From Spirosoma montaniterrae (GTDB lineage Bacteria > Bacteroidota > Bacteroidia > Cytophagales > Spirosomataceae): DNA of 64,000 nucleotides. The notes below the pieces were generated by a model. That model had not been told where the DNA came from and searched no databases. It was given only the letters and a program-made list of their open reading frames with translations. This document shows, piece after piece, positions 28,749 to 36,456 of the stretch. The stretch's first letter is position 1, and each line of letters starts with the position of its first letter. The stretch spans positions 5,312,501-5,376,500 of the forward strand of contig NZ_CP014263.1 in assembly GCF_001988955.1 (NCBI RefSeq). The letters are read 5' to 3'. Made by a program: the position numbers and the translations under genes.

Positions 28749-28861
28749 GAACCAGGATTAGCCAGAATTATCAAGATTAAACAGGATTCTACGCTGCGCT
28801 TAACTGCTAAGCTGGCTTGTTGTTTCTGTTTAATCTTGATAATTCTGGCTAATCCTGGTTC
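28749..28861. repeat. Palindromic intergenic repeat, GAACCAGGATTAGCC family, copy 2
   Basis: Arms 28749-28784 and 28826-28861 are a perfect 36-bp inverted repeat. The outer unit GAACCAGGATTAGCCAG is shared with copy 1 at 23121, as are AAACAGGATT and CTGCGCTTA further in. The element occupies nearly all of the gap between the convergent purF and haloperoxidase-like genes and could terminate transcription from either side. Confidence 0.92.
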
Positions 28862-28864
28862 AGA

Positions 28865-30247
28865 TTACTTTTTCCAGCCTAACGCCAACACATTTTTAGC
28901 GACGTTTTGGCCGTTGGCTAATCCCTGCTCGTTGCCGTGCCGGAAGTGAATGCCGCCGTAGAGCCGTGAGAGTGCCGCTTCGGTGCTAAATTCTCTAAAT
29001 GATTTAAACGACCGCGTACCTAAACCCCGCTTCTCGTGCGACCGGTCGGTAAAGGCGTAATTAGCCCCAAACATATCTTCCAGAACGGTAGCTACTGCTG
29101 CCGACCCGCTCGAGTGTCCTGATGTATATTCCGGGAAAGGGGGCGTAGCTAATAAGGGTTTCCAGGCCGGGTCGATGGCCTGATTAATGTACGTAACAGG
29201 CCGCAGTAGATTAAACTTGTACTTGCAACGCCAGCAGCATATAAATGCATCAGTAGTTGCCAGGCCCACTTTTGCGTAGGTTTCGGCGGCTTTCGCCAAA
29301 TTGGCTTTTTCCTGCTGCAATACCTGTGTGGCAATGGAAAGGCCGTGGCCCGGTGGGGTAAAGGTTTTGACCGGATCGTCGGACCAGAACAGCGCAATTG
29401 CCTTTTGCTCAGCCGTTAAGTTTTTACCGGTCGCATAAACTTCCAACGCCTGTGCAAAAAATGGCGACGAAACCTGGGTTGAGTAAGTAAGCGGCCCTAC
29501 CGGATCGGTGGTGGCGTTTATGCGAACAAATGTCCGGTTGTTGCCCCACGTTGGCTGCATAGGAATCAACTGCGCACTGGTGGGTCGCCAAAGCCCGGCC
29601 CCCGTTGGCACTACGTAGTTACCTGGAAAATTACGCGTGTATCCTTCATGGCCGCCATCGGTTTTCGAGTAGTTGAAAATAGCCTCGCCAATGCTCTTGC
29701 CAAACGCCGTTGAGCGCGAAACAACGGCTTCGGCTACACCCGTTTTCAGTTCGCTGGCTAATGCCGTTTCGAGCGAGTCGATAGTTTTTTTATTGGCATC
29801 GGTGGTGTTGGCCCACAAGCCGCGCACGATGATTGCTTCGGCAGCATTCGCGCTGAGTGCCCAGTGGTACTCCTGCGCTGCTTCTGGGTTTGGCAACGCC
29901 GTTAGCCCCGTAAGCTGACCTGCCAGCGAACGATTGGCAGGCATACCCGGCACAGTAGCTTCGTAGAGCGTCAGTCCAGCGTAGCCAAACGCTCTCGATG
30001 TTATGGGGGGCGTATTACCTGCCGTAGTTTGAGCCAGTTTCAATTGTAAATTGGCCCATTTGGTGGCTACATCGGCAGAAAACTGATCGGCAGTTTTGCC
30101 TGGAGAGGGTGCAGGCGTAACAGCATCGTCGGGCTGCATCCGGCAGGCTTGCAGCAGTGTCAGCGCACCCAGAACCCATAATCTTGTCTGGCTGCGTGGT
30201 TGTTGGCGAACTCGATGGGTATAGGGTTTGAGTAGGGTTTTCTCCAT
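28865..30247 (-). CDS. Vanadium-dependent haloperoxidase-like lipoprotein (PAP2 superfamily)
   Basis: The 460-residue protein carries a lipoprotein signal with LLQAC near residue 35, after a long basic N-terminus. The vanadate/phosphate-binding motifs of the PAP2/haloperoxidase superfamily are seen in order: KYKFNLLRP (KX6RP), EYTSGHSSGSAAV (SGH, with Thr in place of the usual Pro before Ser) and SRLYGGIHF (SRX5H). The usual Asp three residues after that His reads His here. It may be a periplasmic haloperoxidase or an acid phosphatase; which one cannot be told from sequence. It is transcribed towards purF and divergent from dnaG. Confidence 0.8.
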   Translation of the reverse strand: MEKTLLKPYTHRVRQQPRSQTRLWVLGALTLLQACRMQPDDAVTPAPSPGKTADQFSADVATKWANLQLKLAQTTAGNTPPITSRAFGYAGLTLYEATVPGMPANRSLAGQLTGLTALPNPEAAQEYHWALSANAAEAIIVRGLWANTTDANKKTIDSLETALASELKTGVAEAVVSRSTAFGKSIGEAIFNYSKTDGGHEGYTRNFPGNYVVPTGAGLWRPTSAQLIPMQPTWGNNRTFVRINATTDPVGPLTYSTQVSSPFFAQALEVYATGKNLTAEQKAIALFWSDDPVKTFTPPGHGLSIATQVLQQEKANLAKAAETYAKVGLATTDAFICCWRCKYKFNLLRPVTYINQAIDPAWKPLLATPPFPEYTSGHSSGSAAVATVLEDMFGANYAFTDRSHEKRGLGTRSFKSFREFSTEAALSRLYGGIHFRHGNEQGLANGQNVAKNVLALGWKK

Positions 30248-30400
30248 AATCAGTTGGCAGATGCTTGAGTAGAAATGAATTTCGGTGAGACTCTAAATGA
30301 AGCATTTAGCAAAATCTCTGCCAAAATCCCTGTCGATAACAGTGATGGTATGATGAGAATCCGGAAAAGCTATGTGTGGTGTTGATGGCGGCTTTTGCCG

Positions 30401-30408
30401 TACATTTG
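30401..30408 (+). promoter_or_regulatory. Candidate -7 promoter element of dnaG
   Basis: TACATTTG matches TAnnTTTG and lies 28 bases before the dnaG ATG. A TTG at 30382 lies 16 bases upstream as a possible weak -33 element. Confidence 0.4.
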
Positions 30409-30436
30409 AGTAACAGAACAAACGCTCCCTTCCTCA

Positions 30437-32488
30437 ATGCGTATTCCTGAAGAAACCGTCGAACGGATTCGCCAGTCGGCGGATATTATCGAAGTTATCA
30501 ACGATTTTGTCTCGCTCAAAAAGCGCGGCAGTAATTACATTGCCTGCTGCCCGTTTCACAATGAAAAAACGCCTTCGTTCAACGTAAATCCTGTTCGGCA
30601 AATTTACAAATGCTTTGGTTGCGGCAAAGCAGGTGATGCTGTCAAGTTCATAATGGACATTGAGAACATCGGCTACGGCGATGCGTTGCGGTATCTCGCT
30701 AAAAAATATGGCGTCGAGATTGAAGAGCAGGAACAAACGCCCGAAGAACTGCTCCGGCAAAACGAGCGTGAAAGCCTGCACATTGTACTGAATTTCGCCA
30801 AAACCTACTTTCAGGAAAATCTGCAAAACACCGACGAGGGCAAGAGCATAGGGCTGAGCTACTTCCGCGAGCGCGGATTCACCAACCCAACTATCGACGC
30901 CTTCGATCTGGGCTACAGTTTAGACCTTTGGGATGGTCTGCTTCAGGAAGCCACCCGCCGGGGCCACAGCCGCGACCTGCTCGAAAAAGCCGGCCTGATT
31001 CTGACTAAAGAGAATAACAAGGTATTCGACCGATTCCGGGGGCGGGTAATGTTTCCGATCCACAACGTATCGGGGCGGGTTATTGCCTTTGGGGCGCGAA
31101 TTCTGAAGGCCGATAAAACCCAGCCTAAGTATCTCAACTCGCCCGAAACGCCGGTTTATCACAAAAGTCAGGTTCTGTATGGCATTTTTCAGGCCAAACA
31201 GGCCATTCGGCAGGAAGACGTATGTTTTCTCACGGAGGGTTATACTGACGTAATTTCGCTGCATCAGGCCGGCATTAAAAACGTGGTGGCCTCGTCGGGA
31301 ACCTCGCTCACAACCGAGCAAATTCGACTCATTGCCCGTTTTACGCCCAATGTTACCATCTTGTACGACGGCGATGCGGCTGGCATCAAAGCTGCCCTGC
31401 GCGGCTTAGACATGGTGCTTGAAGAGGGCCTGAACCTGAAACTGCTGCTGCTACCCGATGGCGAAGACCCGGATAGTTACGTTCATAAGGTTGGAGCCGA
31501 TACGTTCAAAGAACACATTCAGAAAAACTCGCAGGATTTCATTGACTTCAAAGCCAAACGCTGGCTAACCGAAGCGGGCGATGACCCAATGAAACGCGCC
31601 GAAGGCATTTCAGACGTTTGCGCCAGCATCACGCGCATTCCCGACCATCTGAAACGCCAGACATTATCGCAGCGGGTGGCGCAGGTATTCCACGTTAGTG
31701 AACAATCGGTTATTTCAGAAATCAACCGGCTACTCCGGCAACAGCAGGATCAGAAAAAGAAAGAGTTTGACCGAAACGACCGGCAGCAGCAACGCCAGCA
31801 AACTACGGCCCCACAGGCACCCGATGCGGCCAGTCTGGAAGATATTAACGCGCTGCTGAACGGGTTGGGTATCGACGCCCCCCCGCCCGACTGGGAGGCC
31901 GATACGCCCCACGCTGTGACCTCTCCGGCTGCCCCGCGCCCGGCGACAACTCGAACGTCGTTATCGTACCAGGAAGAGGAATGCATTCGATTGTTGATAA
32001 ATTATGGCGCACGCGAACTCGAACCGGGTATTACGCTTTGCCAGTATATGCTCGACGAATTGCATGAAATAGATTTTCAAACGTCGCCCTACAATTTGAT
32101 TTTAACGCTGTTTCGGGAAGCATACAGCCGGGGCGATATTCTAACGTCGGCTGATTTCCTGAACCGTCCACCCGAAGACGACGACGCTATTCAGCAGCAG
32201 GCTATTCACCTGACAACTCCGCGCTATGAAATCAGCGACGGGTGGGAGAAGCACGAAATTTTTGTACCGTCGGAAGAAGAAATTAGTATTTTGGCCGATG
32301 CGGCTTACCGCAACATTCTTCGTATAAAGAAAATGCTGGCCGAGCAACGAATGGCTTCGCTTCAGCAGCAACTGCATGAAGCCGTTAATTCGCCTGATGA
32401 CTCAGACCGGCTTATGCTCGAATTTATGCAGATGAAGCGTGTAGAGATGCAAATCTCGCAATTGCTGGGAACAGTGATTTCGGGATAA
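30437..32488 (+). CDS. dnaG: DNA primase
   Basis: DnaG makes RNA primers for replication. The 683-residue protein has the N-terminal zinc ribbon (CCPFHNEKTPSF, then YKCFGCGKAGD, a CHC2 type set at about 36-65), the primase core and TOPRIM domain at about 130-380 (LTEGYTDVISLHQAGIKNVVASSGTS with the catalytic Glu; ILYDGDAAG with the Asp pair) and a helical C-terminus that would bind the DnaB helicase. A Gln/Arg-rich linker (about 440-465) precedes that tail. It is monocistronic; a terminator hairpin follows, shared with the convergent gene. Confidence 0.96.
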   Translation: MRIPEETVERIRQSADIIEVINDFVSLKKRGSNYIACCPFHNEKTPSFNVNPVRQIYKCFGCGKAGDAVKFIMDIENIGYGDALRYLAKKYGVEIEEQEQTPEELLRQNERESLHIVLNFAKTYFQENLQNTDEGKSIGLSYFRERGFTNPTIDAFDLGYSLDLWDGLLQEATRRGHSRDLLEKAGLILTKENNKVFDRFRGRVMFPIHNVSGRVIAFGARILKADKTQPKYLNSPETPVYHKSQVLYGIFQAKQAIRQEDVCFLTEGYTDVISLHQAGIKNVVASSGTSLTTEQIRLIARFTPNVTILYDGDAAGIKAALRGLDMVLEEGLNLKLLLLPDGEDPDSYVHKVGADTFKEHIQKNSQDFIDFKAKRWLTEAGDDPMKRAEGISDVCASITRIPDHLKRQTLSQRVAQVFHVSEQSVISEINRLLRQQQDQKKKEFDRNDRQQQRQQTTAPQAPDAASLEDINALLNGLGIDAPPPDWEADTPHAVTSPAAPRPATTRTSLSYQEEECIRLLINYGARELEPGITLCQYMLDELHEIDFQTSPYNLILTLFREAYSRGDILTSADFLNRPPEDDDAIQQQAIHLTTPRYEISDGWEKHEIFVPSEEEISILADAAYRNILRIKKMLAEQRMASLQQQLHEAVNSPDDSDRLMLEFMQMKRVEMQISQLLGTVISG

Positions 32489-32495
32489 GCAACCG

Positions 32496-32526
32496 TAAAA
32501 AAAGCCCCGACTCAATGAGCGGGGCT
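32496..32526 (-). terminator. Terminator between dnaG and the convergent small gene
   Basis: AGCCCCG (32503-32509) pairs with CGGGGCT (32520-32526), with CTC/GAG extending the stem inward. On the minus strand the stem is followed by seven T residues. It begins soon after the dnaG stop and may serve both genes. Confidence 0.8.
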
Positions 32527-32552
32527 ACCTTTATCAAGAGGGAAAGTGAACA

Positions 32553-32939
32553 CTACGCTTGCGCCACCGTTGTGACGGGAGTTGTCAGTTCGGCGTCGAT
32601 GGCCCGGTTCAGTTCATTCAGCATTCGGGCATGTGAATGGAGCTGTCCGGGTTTAGAGAGTTGGGATGAGCGGCCCGCCCGCTGCCCCGACATGTCGAGC
32701 ATCAGCGTCAGGAGCGCATCGGTTGAATGTTGCCGCAATATTCTAAGCCGTTGCATTCGTTCGCGGCTGACGGAGGCTCGAATGCGCTTGTTTTTCTCTA
32801 ATGAATTGATCAGTTCGGTAAGGCCAGTATAGCGTTGACGAAAGCCCTCAGCGGCTAATGCCCAATCCATAATTACATTCTGTATCTCGGCCAATGATGC
32901 TTCATAGCCCGACATTGGCATTGCTTCTTCCTGATTCAT
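32553..32939 (-). CDS. Hypothetical helical protein
   Basis: The 128-residue product (MNQEEAMPMSGYEASLAEIQ...) is predicted helical, with a basic central region (LEKNKRIRASVSRERMQRLRILRQHS) and no signal peptide or membrane segment. No domain was recognised. It is divergent from the LuxR-type regulator at 33173, and a perfect 35-bp palindrome lies between the two starts. It could belong to the same regulatory unit, but this is inference from position only. Confidence 0.65.
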   Translation of the reverse strand: MNQEEAMPMSGYEASLAEIQNVIMDWALAAEGFRQRYTGLTELINSLEKNKRIRASVSRERMQRLRILRQHSTDALLTLMLDMSGQRAGRSSQLSKPGQLHSHARMLNELNRAIDAELTTPVTTVAQA

Positions 32940-33019
32940 CTCACAAAAGTCTAAACATGTTTTTGCTGAACTGACGAACGAAAGTAGCCCCGCAATCTTG
33001 CTGAAAGCAAGCCCGTATG

Positions 33020-33105
33020 CGTGAAATCACCATTTTTCCGGACGAAATCACCCAAATAGTTTGAGGAATATGGGTGATTTCGTCCGGAAAAATGGTGATT
33101 TCACG
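33020..33105. repeat. Perfect 35-bp inverted repeat in a divergent intergenic region
   Basis: Arm 33020-33054 is exactly complementary to arm 33071-33105, with a 16-base loop (AATAGTTTGAGGAATA). Within each arm GAAATCACC occurs twice. The element lies between the starts of the 128-aa gene (minus) and the LuxR-type regulator (plus). It could be an operator, an attenuator hairpin or a mobile repeat. Confidence 0.95.
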
Positions 33106-33172
33106 CTAACTTATTTGTTAATCCTTGATACGACCTATTAGATTCAAACACCCGATACGGACGCAAACCGCC

Positions 33173-33868
33173 ATGAACGAGTCAACACAGGCCCAGGAGG
33201 CCGCCCAGAAATTCGCACTTCGACGCCGGGATTTTTCGATTCTTGTAGCCCAGGCTGAATTATTCAACTGTGAAGTACTTAGCCAGCTATTGAAGGAGCA
33301 GGGATATAACGTAGTGGGACGCGCCATTGAGATGGAAGACACCCTGCAACAGATTCGGGTCAAGCGTCCTAAGTGTGTTATTCTCGAATCTGAAATGTCG
33401 GGTCGGCGTAGTTTCGATATTGTGCAGCAGATGCAACAGAGCAACCAGCAAACCAAGTTCATACTGTATACCAGTAAGCCCGACCTGCGTTTGGTTGCCA
33501 ACGCGATGCAGATGGGATTTTTTGGGTTTCTCTATTCCAGCGACGGCCTCGATGAACTCTACCGCTGCTTTCAGATCGTGAGCAGTGGGGGGTGCTATTA
33601 TAGTAGTGGCTTTATGAATCTGTTGAAAAACTACGGTGTGGAGATAATATCAGAGCAGACACGAGAGGAATTGTCGCGTTTAACCGAGCGTGAGCGGGAA
33701 GTCTTACGTATGGTTTCGTGCGGGCATACGTCTAATGAAATAGCTGATCAGTTGGGCATTAGCTACCGAACAGCCGTGAACCACAAGGCACACATTGCTA
33801 AAAAATTGGGATTAGATGGATGCCGGCAGTTACCTCGTTACGGAATTGCAGTCAAAAACTATATTTAA
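33173..33868 (+). CDS. LuxR-family response regulator with degenerate receiver domain
   Basis: The ATG at 33173 gives 231 residues; the TTG at 33125 is less likely. A receiver-like domain (about 20-140) is followed by a LuxR/GerE helix-turn-helix (about 160-215; LTEREREVLRMVSCGHTSNEIADQLGI, RTAVNHKAHIAKKLG). The receiver lacks the usual active site: the acidic pair reads Gln-Ala (VAQAE), the phospho-acceptor Asp is Glu72 (VILESEM) and the conserved Lys is Ser (FLYSS). It therefore probably works without phosphorylation. Its stop overlaps the stop of the convergent LytTR gene by four bases. No histidine kinase is adjacent. Confidence 0.85.
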   Translation: MNESTQAQEAAQKFALRRRDFSILVAQAELFNCEVLSQLLKEQGYNVVGRAIEMEDTLQQIRVKRPKCVILESEMSGRRSFDIVQQMQQSNQQTKFILYTSKPDLRLVANAMQMGFFGFLYSSDGLDELYRCFQIVSSGGCYYSSGFMNLLKNYGVEIISEQTREELSRLTEREREVLRMVSCGHTSNEIADQLGISYRTAVNHKAHIAKKLGLDGCRQLPRYGIAVKNYI

Positions 33869-34884
33869 GAGGGAGCTAATACCAACGAACCGGGAGCAGG
33901 GTCGGTGCCGCTAAGACGCGCGTTGCCCTGCAACCACTCTCGGAACTCGTGCATTCGGGCGCGGGGAACAACAATTTCGAAATTATCGGGGGTGTTTAGC
34001 CGAACGATATATTTCCCGTTTTCCCAGTAAGCATAGCTCATAACTGCGTGTCGATTGACAATATAATCGCGTTTAATACGCATAAACTGGGCTGGGTCTA
34101 ACTCCGTTTCCAGTTCATTGAGTGTTTTGCCAACCAAGTACCGACCTTTTGCCAGCTCAGCGTAGTAGAATCGGTCTTCAATAGTGAAATAGTAAACGTC
34201 ATTAACTGGAAAGTCGAGTTCGCCACTGGCACCTTTGCCTTTCAGGTGAGCTAAGTAGTTCGAGTTGGTTGGCGGCTGAGGAATCGTTGCCATCAGGGCA
34301 ATGGCTTTCTCGGTCACTTGGTCGGCTTGTGTTTGGGCAGCTTCCTGAGCCTCTTTACGTTGCTGAAGGTAATCTTTCAACAGGGACATGTTGAGTGCAA
34401 CATAACCCATGAAAGTAACTGGAAATAGATACTTGAAGTATACAGCCCAAGAAAAGGTATACACTATGTAACTCTGCCAGTATTCTTTAAATGAGTATGT
34501 CGGAAACTGCTCCATAACGTAACGTATCGTTTGTGTTACTGGATTGAACAGTGGAAACGATACTAAAAGAACAGGCAGAAAGAAGAGCTGATAACGGGCA
34601 ATATCTTTCCATTTATTGGCTACCCGGTCTATTTTAAACCATGCGTGAGTCAGATTAAGTAAGAAAATTATGGCACAAAAGGTGAAAAGTTCGGGTAATA
34701 TCATGCTTCGGGCCAATGCGCCAACGTATGGCATGAAGCCACCTGCTTCGGCCATGAGCCGGACTTTAATATTGTAACCTATCGACCAGGAAACAGCTTC
34801 GATCAGCACGATCATACCAATCAGGATCAACACGCCGTTGAGCGGATCGCGTAAAAATTGCCGATTGATTCGAATCTCCTTCAT
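33865..34884 (-). CDS. Membrane-bound LytTR-type transcriptional regulator
   Basis: The ATG at 34884 (MKEIRINRQFLRDP) gives 339 residues; a longer frame upstream has no support. Four hydrophobic segments lie at about 20-40, 70-95, 115-140 and 165-190 (LNGVLILIGMIVLIEAVSW; ILPELFTFCAIIFLLNL; YQLFFLPVLLVSFPLF; YLFPVTFMGYVALNM). A coiled linker and a C-terminal LytTR DNA-binding domain (about 225-325; VYYFTIEDRFYYAEL, FMRIKRDYIVNRHAV) follow. It would sense a membrane signal and bind DNA directly. It is divergent from the small peptide gene 190 bases away, so it may control that unit. Confidence 0.88.
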   Translation of the reverse strand: MKEIRINRQFLRDPLNGVLILIGMIVLIEAVSWSIGYNIKVRLMAEAGGFMPYVGALARSMILPELFTFCAIIFLLNLTHAWFKIDRVANKWKDIARYQLFFLPVLLVSFPLFNPVTQTIRYVMEQFPTYSFKEYWQSYIVYTFSWAVYFKYLFPVTFMGYVALNMSLLKDYLQQRKEAQEAAQTQADQVTEKAIALMATIPQPPTNSNYLAHLKGKGASGELDFPVNDVYYFTIEDRFYYAELAKGRYLVGKTLNELETELDPAQFMRIKRDYIVNRHAVMSYAYWENGKYIVRLNTPDNFEIVVPRARMHEFREWLQGNARLSGTDPAPGSLVLAPS

Positions 34885-34966
34885 GCTGTCTCTGTAATCA
34901 AAATCAGGACTAAGATACCAGTAATAATTTATTATTCCCAATAGCTTATTTAGACATTTTTGGCCG

Positions 34967-34997
34967 TTGATGACCCTTCGATTGACCGGTAGTTTTG
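34967..34997 (+). promoter_or_regulatory. Candidate promoter of the 55-aa peptide gene
   Basis: TTG at 34967-34969 and TAGTTTTG at 34990-34997 (TAnnTTTG) are separated by 20 bases, close to the Bacteroidota promoter layout. The start codon at 35075 lies about 78 bases downstream, leaving a leader of roughly 70 bases. Confidence 0.45.
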
Positions 34998-35074
34998 TAT
35001 CAACAATTCGGCGCAGAAACGCACTGCAACGAAAAGCAAAAACAAAGCAATCAAACCTCAATCAAATACCAGTC

Positions 35075-35242
35075 ATGAAAAAGCAATTCGCCATCAAACT
35101 CACGAATCAACTTGCCACTGTTAAGACTGCCATAGCCAAGGCAGAGTCAACAAACAAACTGAATTTTTCTGATGCCGTGTGTTGCAAGGTATACGAAGGT
35201 TTCTTCAAGAAGGTTGACAGAGAGCCCGTTTTCACGCTTTAA
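35075..35242 (+). CDS. Small peptide, candidate modified-peptide precursor
   Basis: The ATG at 35075 gives 55 residues, with a basic, amphipathic first half (MKKQFAIKLTNQLATVKTAI) and a second half containing a Cys-Cys pair (DAVCCKVYEGFFKK). A longer frame starts at 34967 but would cover the candidate promoter. There is no cleavable signal peptide. It stops 12 bases before an acyltransferase-like gene whose C-terminus resembles a peptide-recognition domain. The size, leader/core look and partner are those of a ribosomally made, modified peptide, but no known precursor family was recognised, so this is a hypothesis. Confidence 0.6.
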   Translation: MKKQFAIKLTNQLATVKTAIAKAESTNKLNFSDAVCCKVYEGFFKKVDREPVFTL

Positions 35243-35254
35243 TCAGCACGGACC

Positions 35255-36370
35255 ATGTCAACTGCACGGCAACGCTATCGACAGGAACTGACCCGTTGCG
35301 TAGAACACTTCGGGCAGATCGATCTGCAAAAAGAACGTGGTTATCTAATGAAGTTCACCACGTTCTCGGCAAATGTACAAAACATTCTGCCCTACATTTC
35401 TCAAAGTGAACATGAAACACTGTTTCGGGAGGTGTTGTTACAGCAAGTCTTCTCGACCTTCGATCAGCAATGCCTATCGGCAGGTGATTTAGTGAAGCTA
35501 CGGGACGCACAGAAGCTGCTGTCGCCGTCAGATGGGCCGAAAATTTATTGTACATACCACCTTGGTTCGTACCGATTGTTGACAAGTGTGTTGTTTCGGC
35601 GGGGCGTCGACTGTGTGCTGCTGGTAGGTAGTAACATGAACCGCAATCAGGGCGATGGAATGCTCGAACATATACAGGCCCTGCGGCAAAAACACGGTTT
35701 AACCAACGTATTTCGGGTTGTGGAAGCGGGTAGCCCCTCGGTGGGTCTCACAATTCTGCGCGAGCTAAAAGCGGGTAGGTCATTGATCGTGTACGTTGAT
35801 GGAAGCCCCGAAACGGCTCCACAGCCAGGCGACGAAGCATCGTTTCTGTCGATTCGGTTTGGTAATCGGCAAGTGCTGGCTCGTAAAGGGGTGGGATACT
35901 TTTCGCACGCTGCTGGTGTACCTATCGTGCCTGTGGTGAGTTACCGGGAGCCTGACTTGACGAACGTGCTGCATTGCCTGAAACCAGTAAGACCTATCAG
36001 ACACAGTGACCGGGAAATGTACTGCCGTGAAGCCATGCAACAACTTTACGACGGACTCTGGGATTACCTGAAACAATATCCAGGGCAGTGGGAAGGGTGG
36101 AATTACATTCACTCATTTCTGGAACCACAGACCCATAAGCGTCAACAGGCCAAGCCGACTACAGCGCGTCCAATATTCAACAAAAACCGGTATTCACTGT
36201 GCGATTTTGAGCAGGCTCCTGTTCTATTTGATCGACAGTCATACCAAACCTACGAGATAACCGAAGATCTGCGCGATTTGCTCATGAATCTTGATGAGGT
36301 CGAATCTGTGGAAGACGTAGTTGGTGTTGAGATTTTTGGAGAGTTAGTAGAAATGGAAGTAATCTGTTAA
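35255..36370 (+). CDS. Lipid-A-type acyltransferase-like protein with PqqD-like C-terminal region
   Basis: The 371-residue protein matches the LpxL/LABLP acyltransferase fold at about 60-290: YCTYHLGSYRLL (the HX4E position), GRSLIVYVDGSPE near 174-186, and RKGVGYFSHAAGVPIVPVVSY near 210-230. The catalytic pair reads His102 and Arg107, so the usual acidic residue is missing. It lacks the N-terminal membrane anchor of LpxL. Residues 311-371 (NRYSLCDFEQAPVLFDRQSY, then TYEITEDLRDLLMNL) look like a PqqD-type peptide-recognition fold. It follows a 55-aa peptide gene by 12 bases. It may acylate that peptide or a lipid; the domain call at the C-terminus is tentative. Confidence 0.7.
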   Translation: MSTARQRYRQELTRCVEHFGQIDLQKERGYLMKFTTFSANVQNILPYISQSEHETLFREVLLQQVFSTFDQQCLSAGDLVKLRDAQKLLSPSDGPKIYCTYHLGSYRLLTSVLFRRGVDCVLLVGSNMNRNQGDGMLEHIQALRQKHGLTNVFRVVEAGSPSVGLTILRELKAGRSLIVYVDGSPETAPQPGDEASFLSIRFGNRQVLARKGVGYFSHAAGVPIVPVVSYREPDLTNVLHCLKPVRPIRHSDREMYCREAMQQLYDGLWDYLKQYPGQWEGWNYIHSFLEPQTHKRQQAKPTTARPIFNKNRYSLCDFEQAPVLFDRQSYQTYEITEDLRDLLMNLDEVESVEDVVGVEIFGELVEMEVIC

Positions 36371-36380
36371 CTCATTCTAC

Positions 36381-36431
36381 AAAAAAACGCACACAGGGTG
36401 CTTTCTATTCAGAAAGCACCCTGTGTGCGTT
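36381..36431 (-). terminator. Strong bidirectional hairpin terminator between acyltransferase gene and rng
   Basis: Arms 36386-36406 and 36411-36431 pair perfectly over 21 bp with loop ATTC. On the minus strand the stem is followed by seven T residues, so it terminates rng; on the plus strand the stem alone follows the acyltransferase stop. Confidence 0.9.
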
Positions 36432-36456
36432 CAACCTGTTTCATAGTAATATTTTA

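Noticed and set aside
34885..35061. N-terminal extension of the LytTR regulator
   Set aside because: It crosses the candidate promoter of the divergent peptide gene and lacks conserved features; the ATG at 34884 fits the family.
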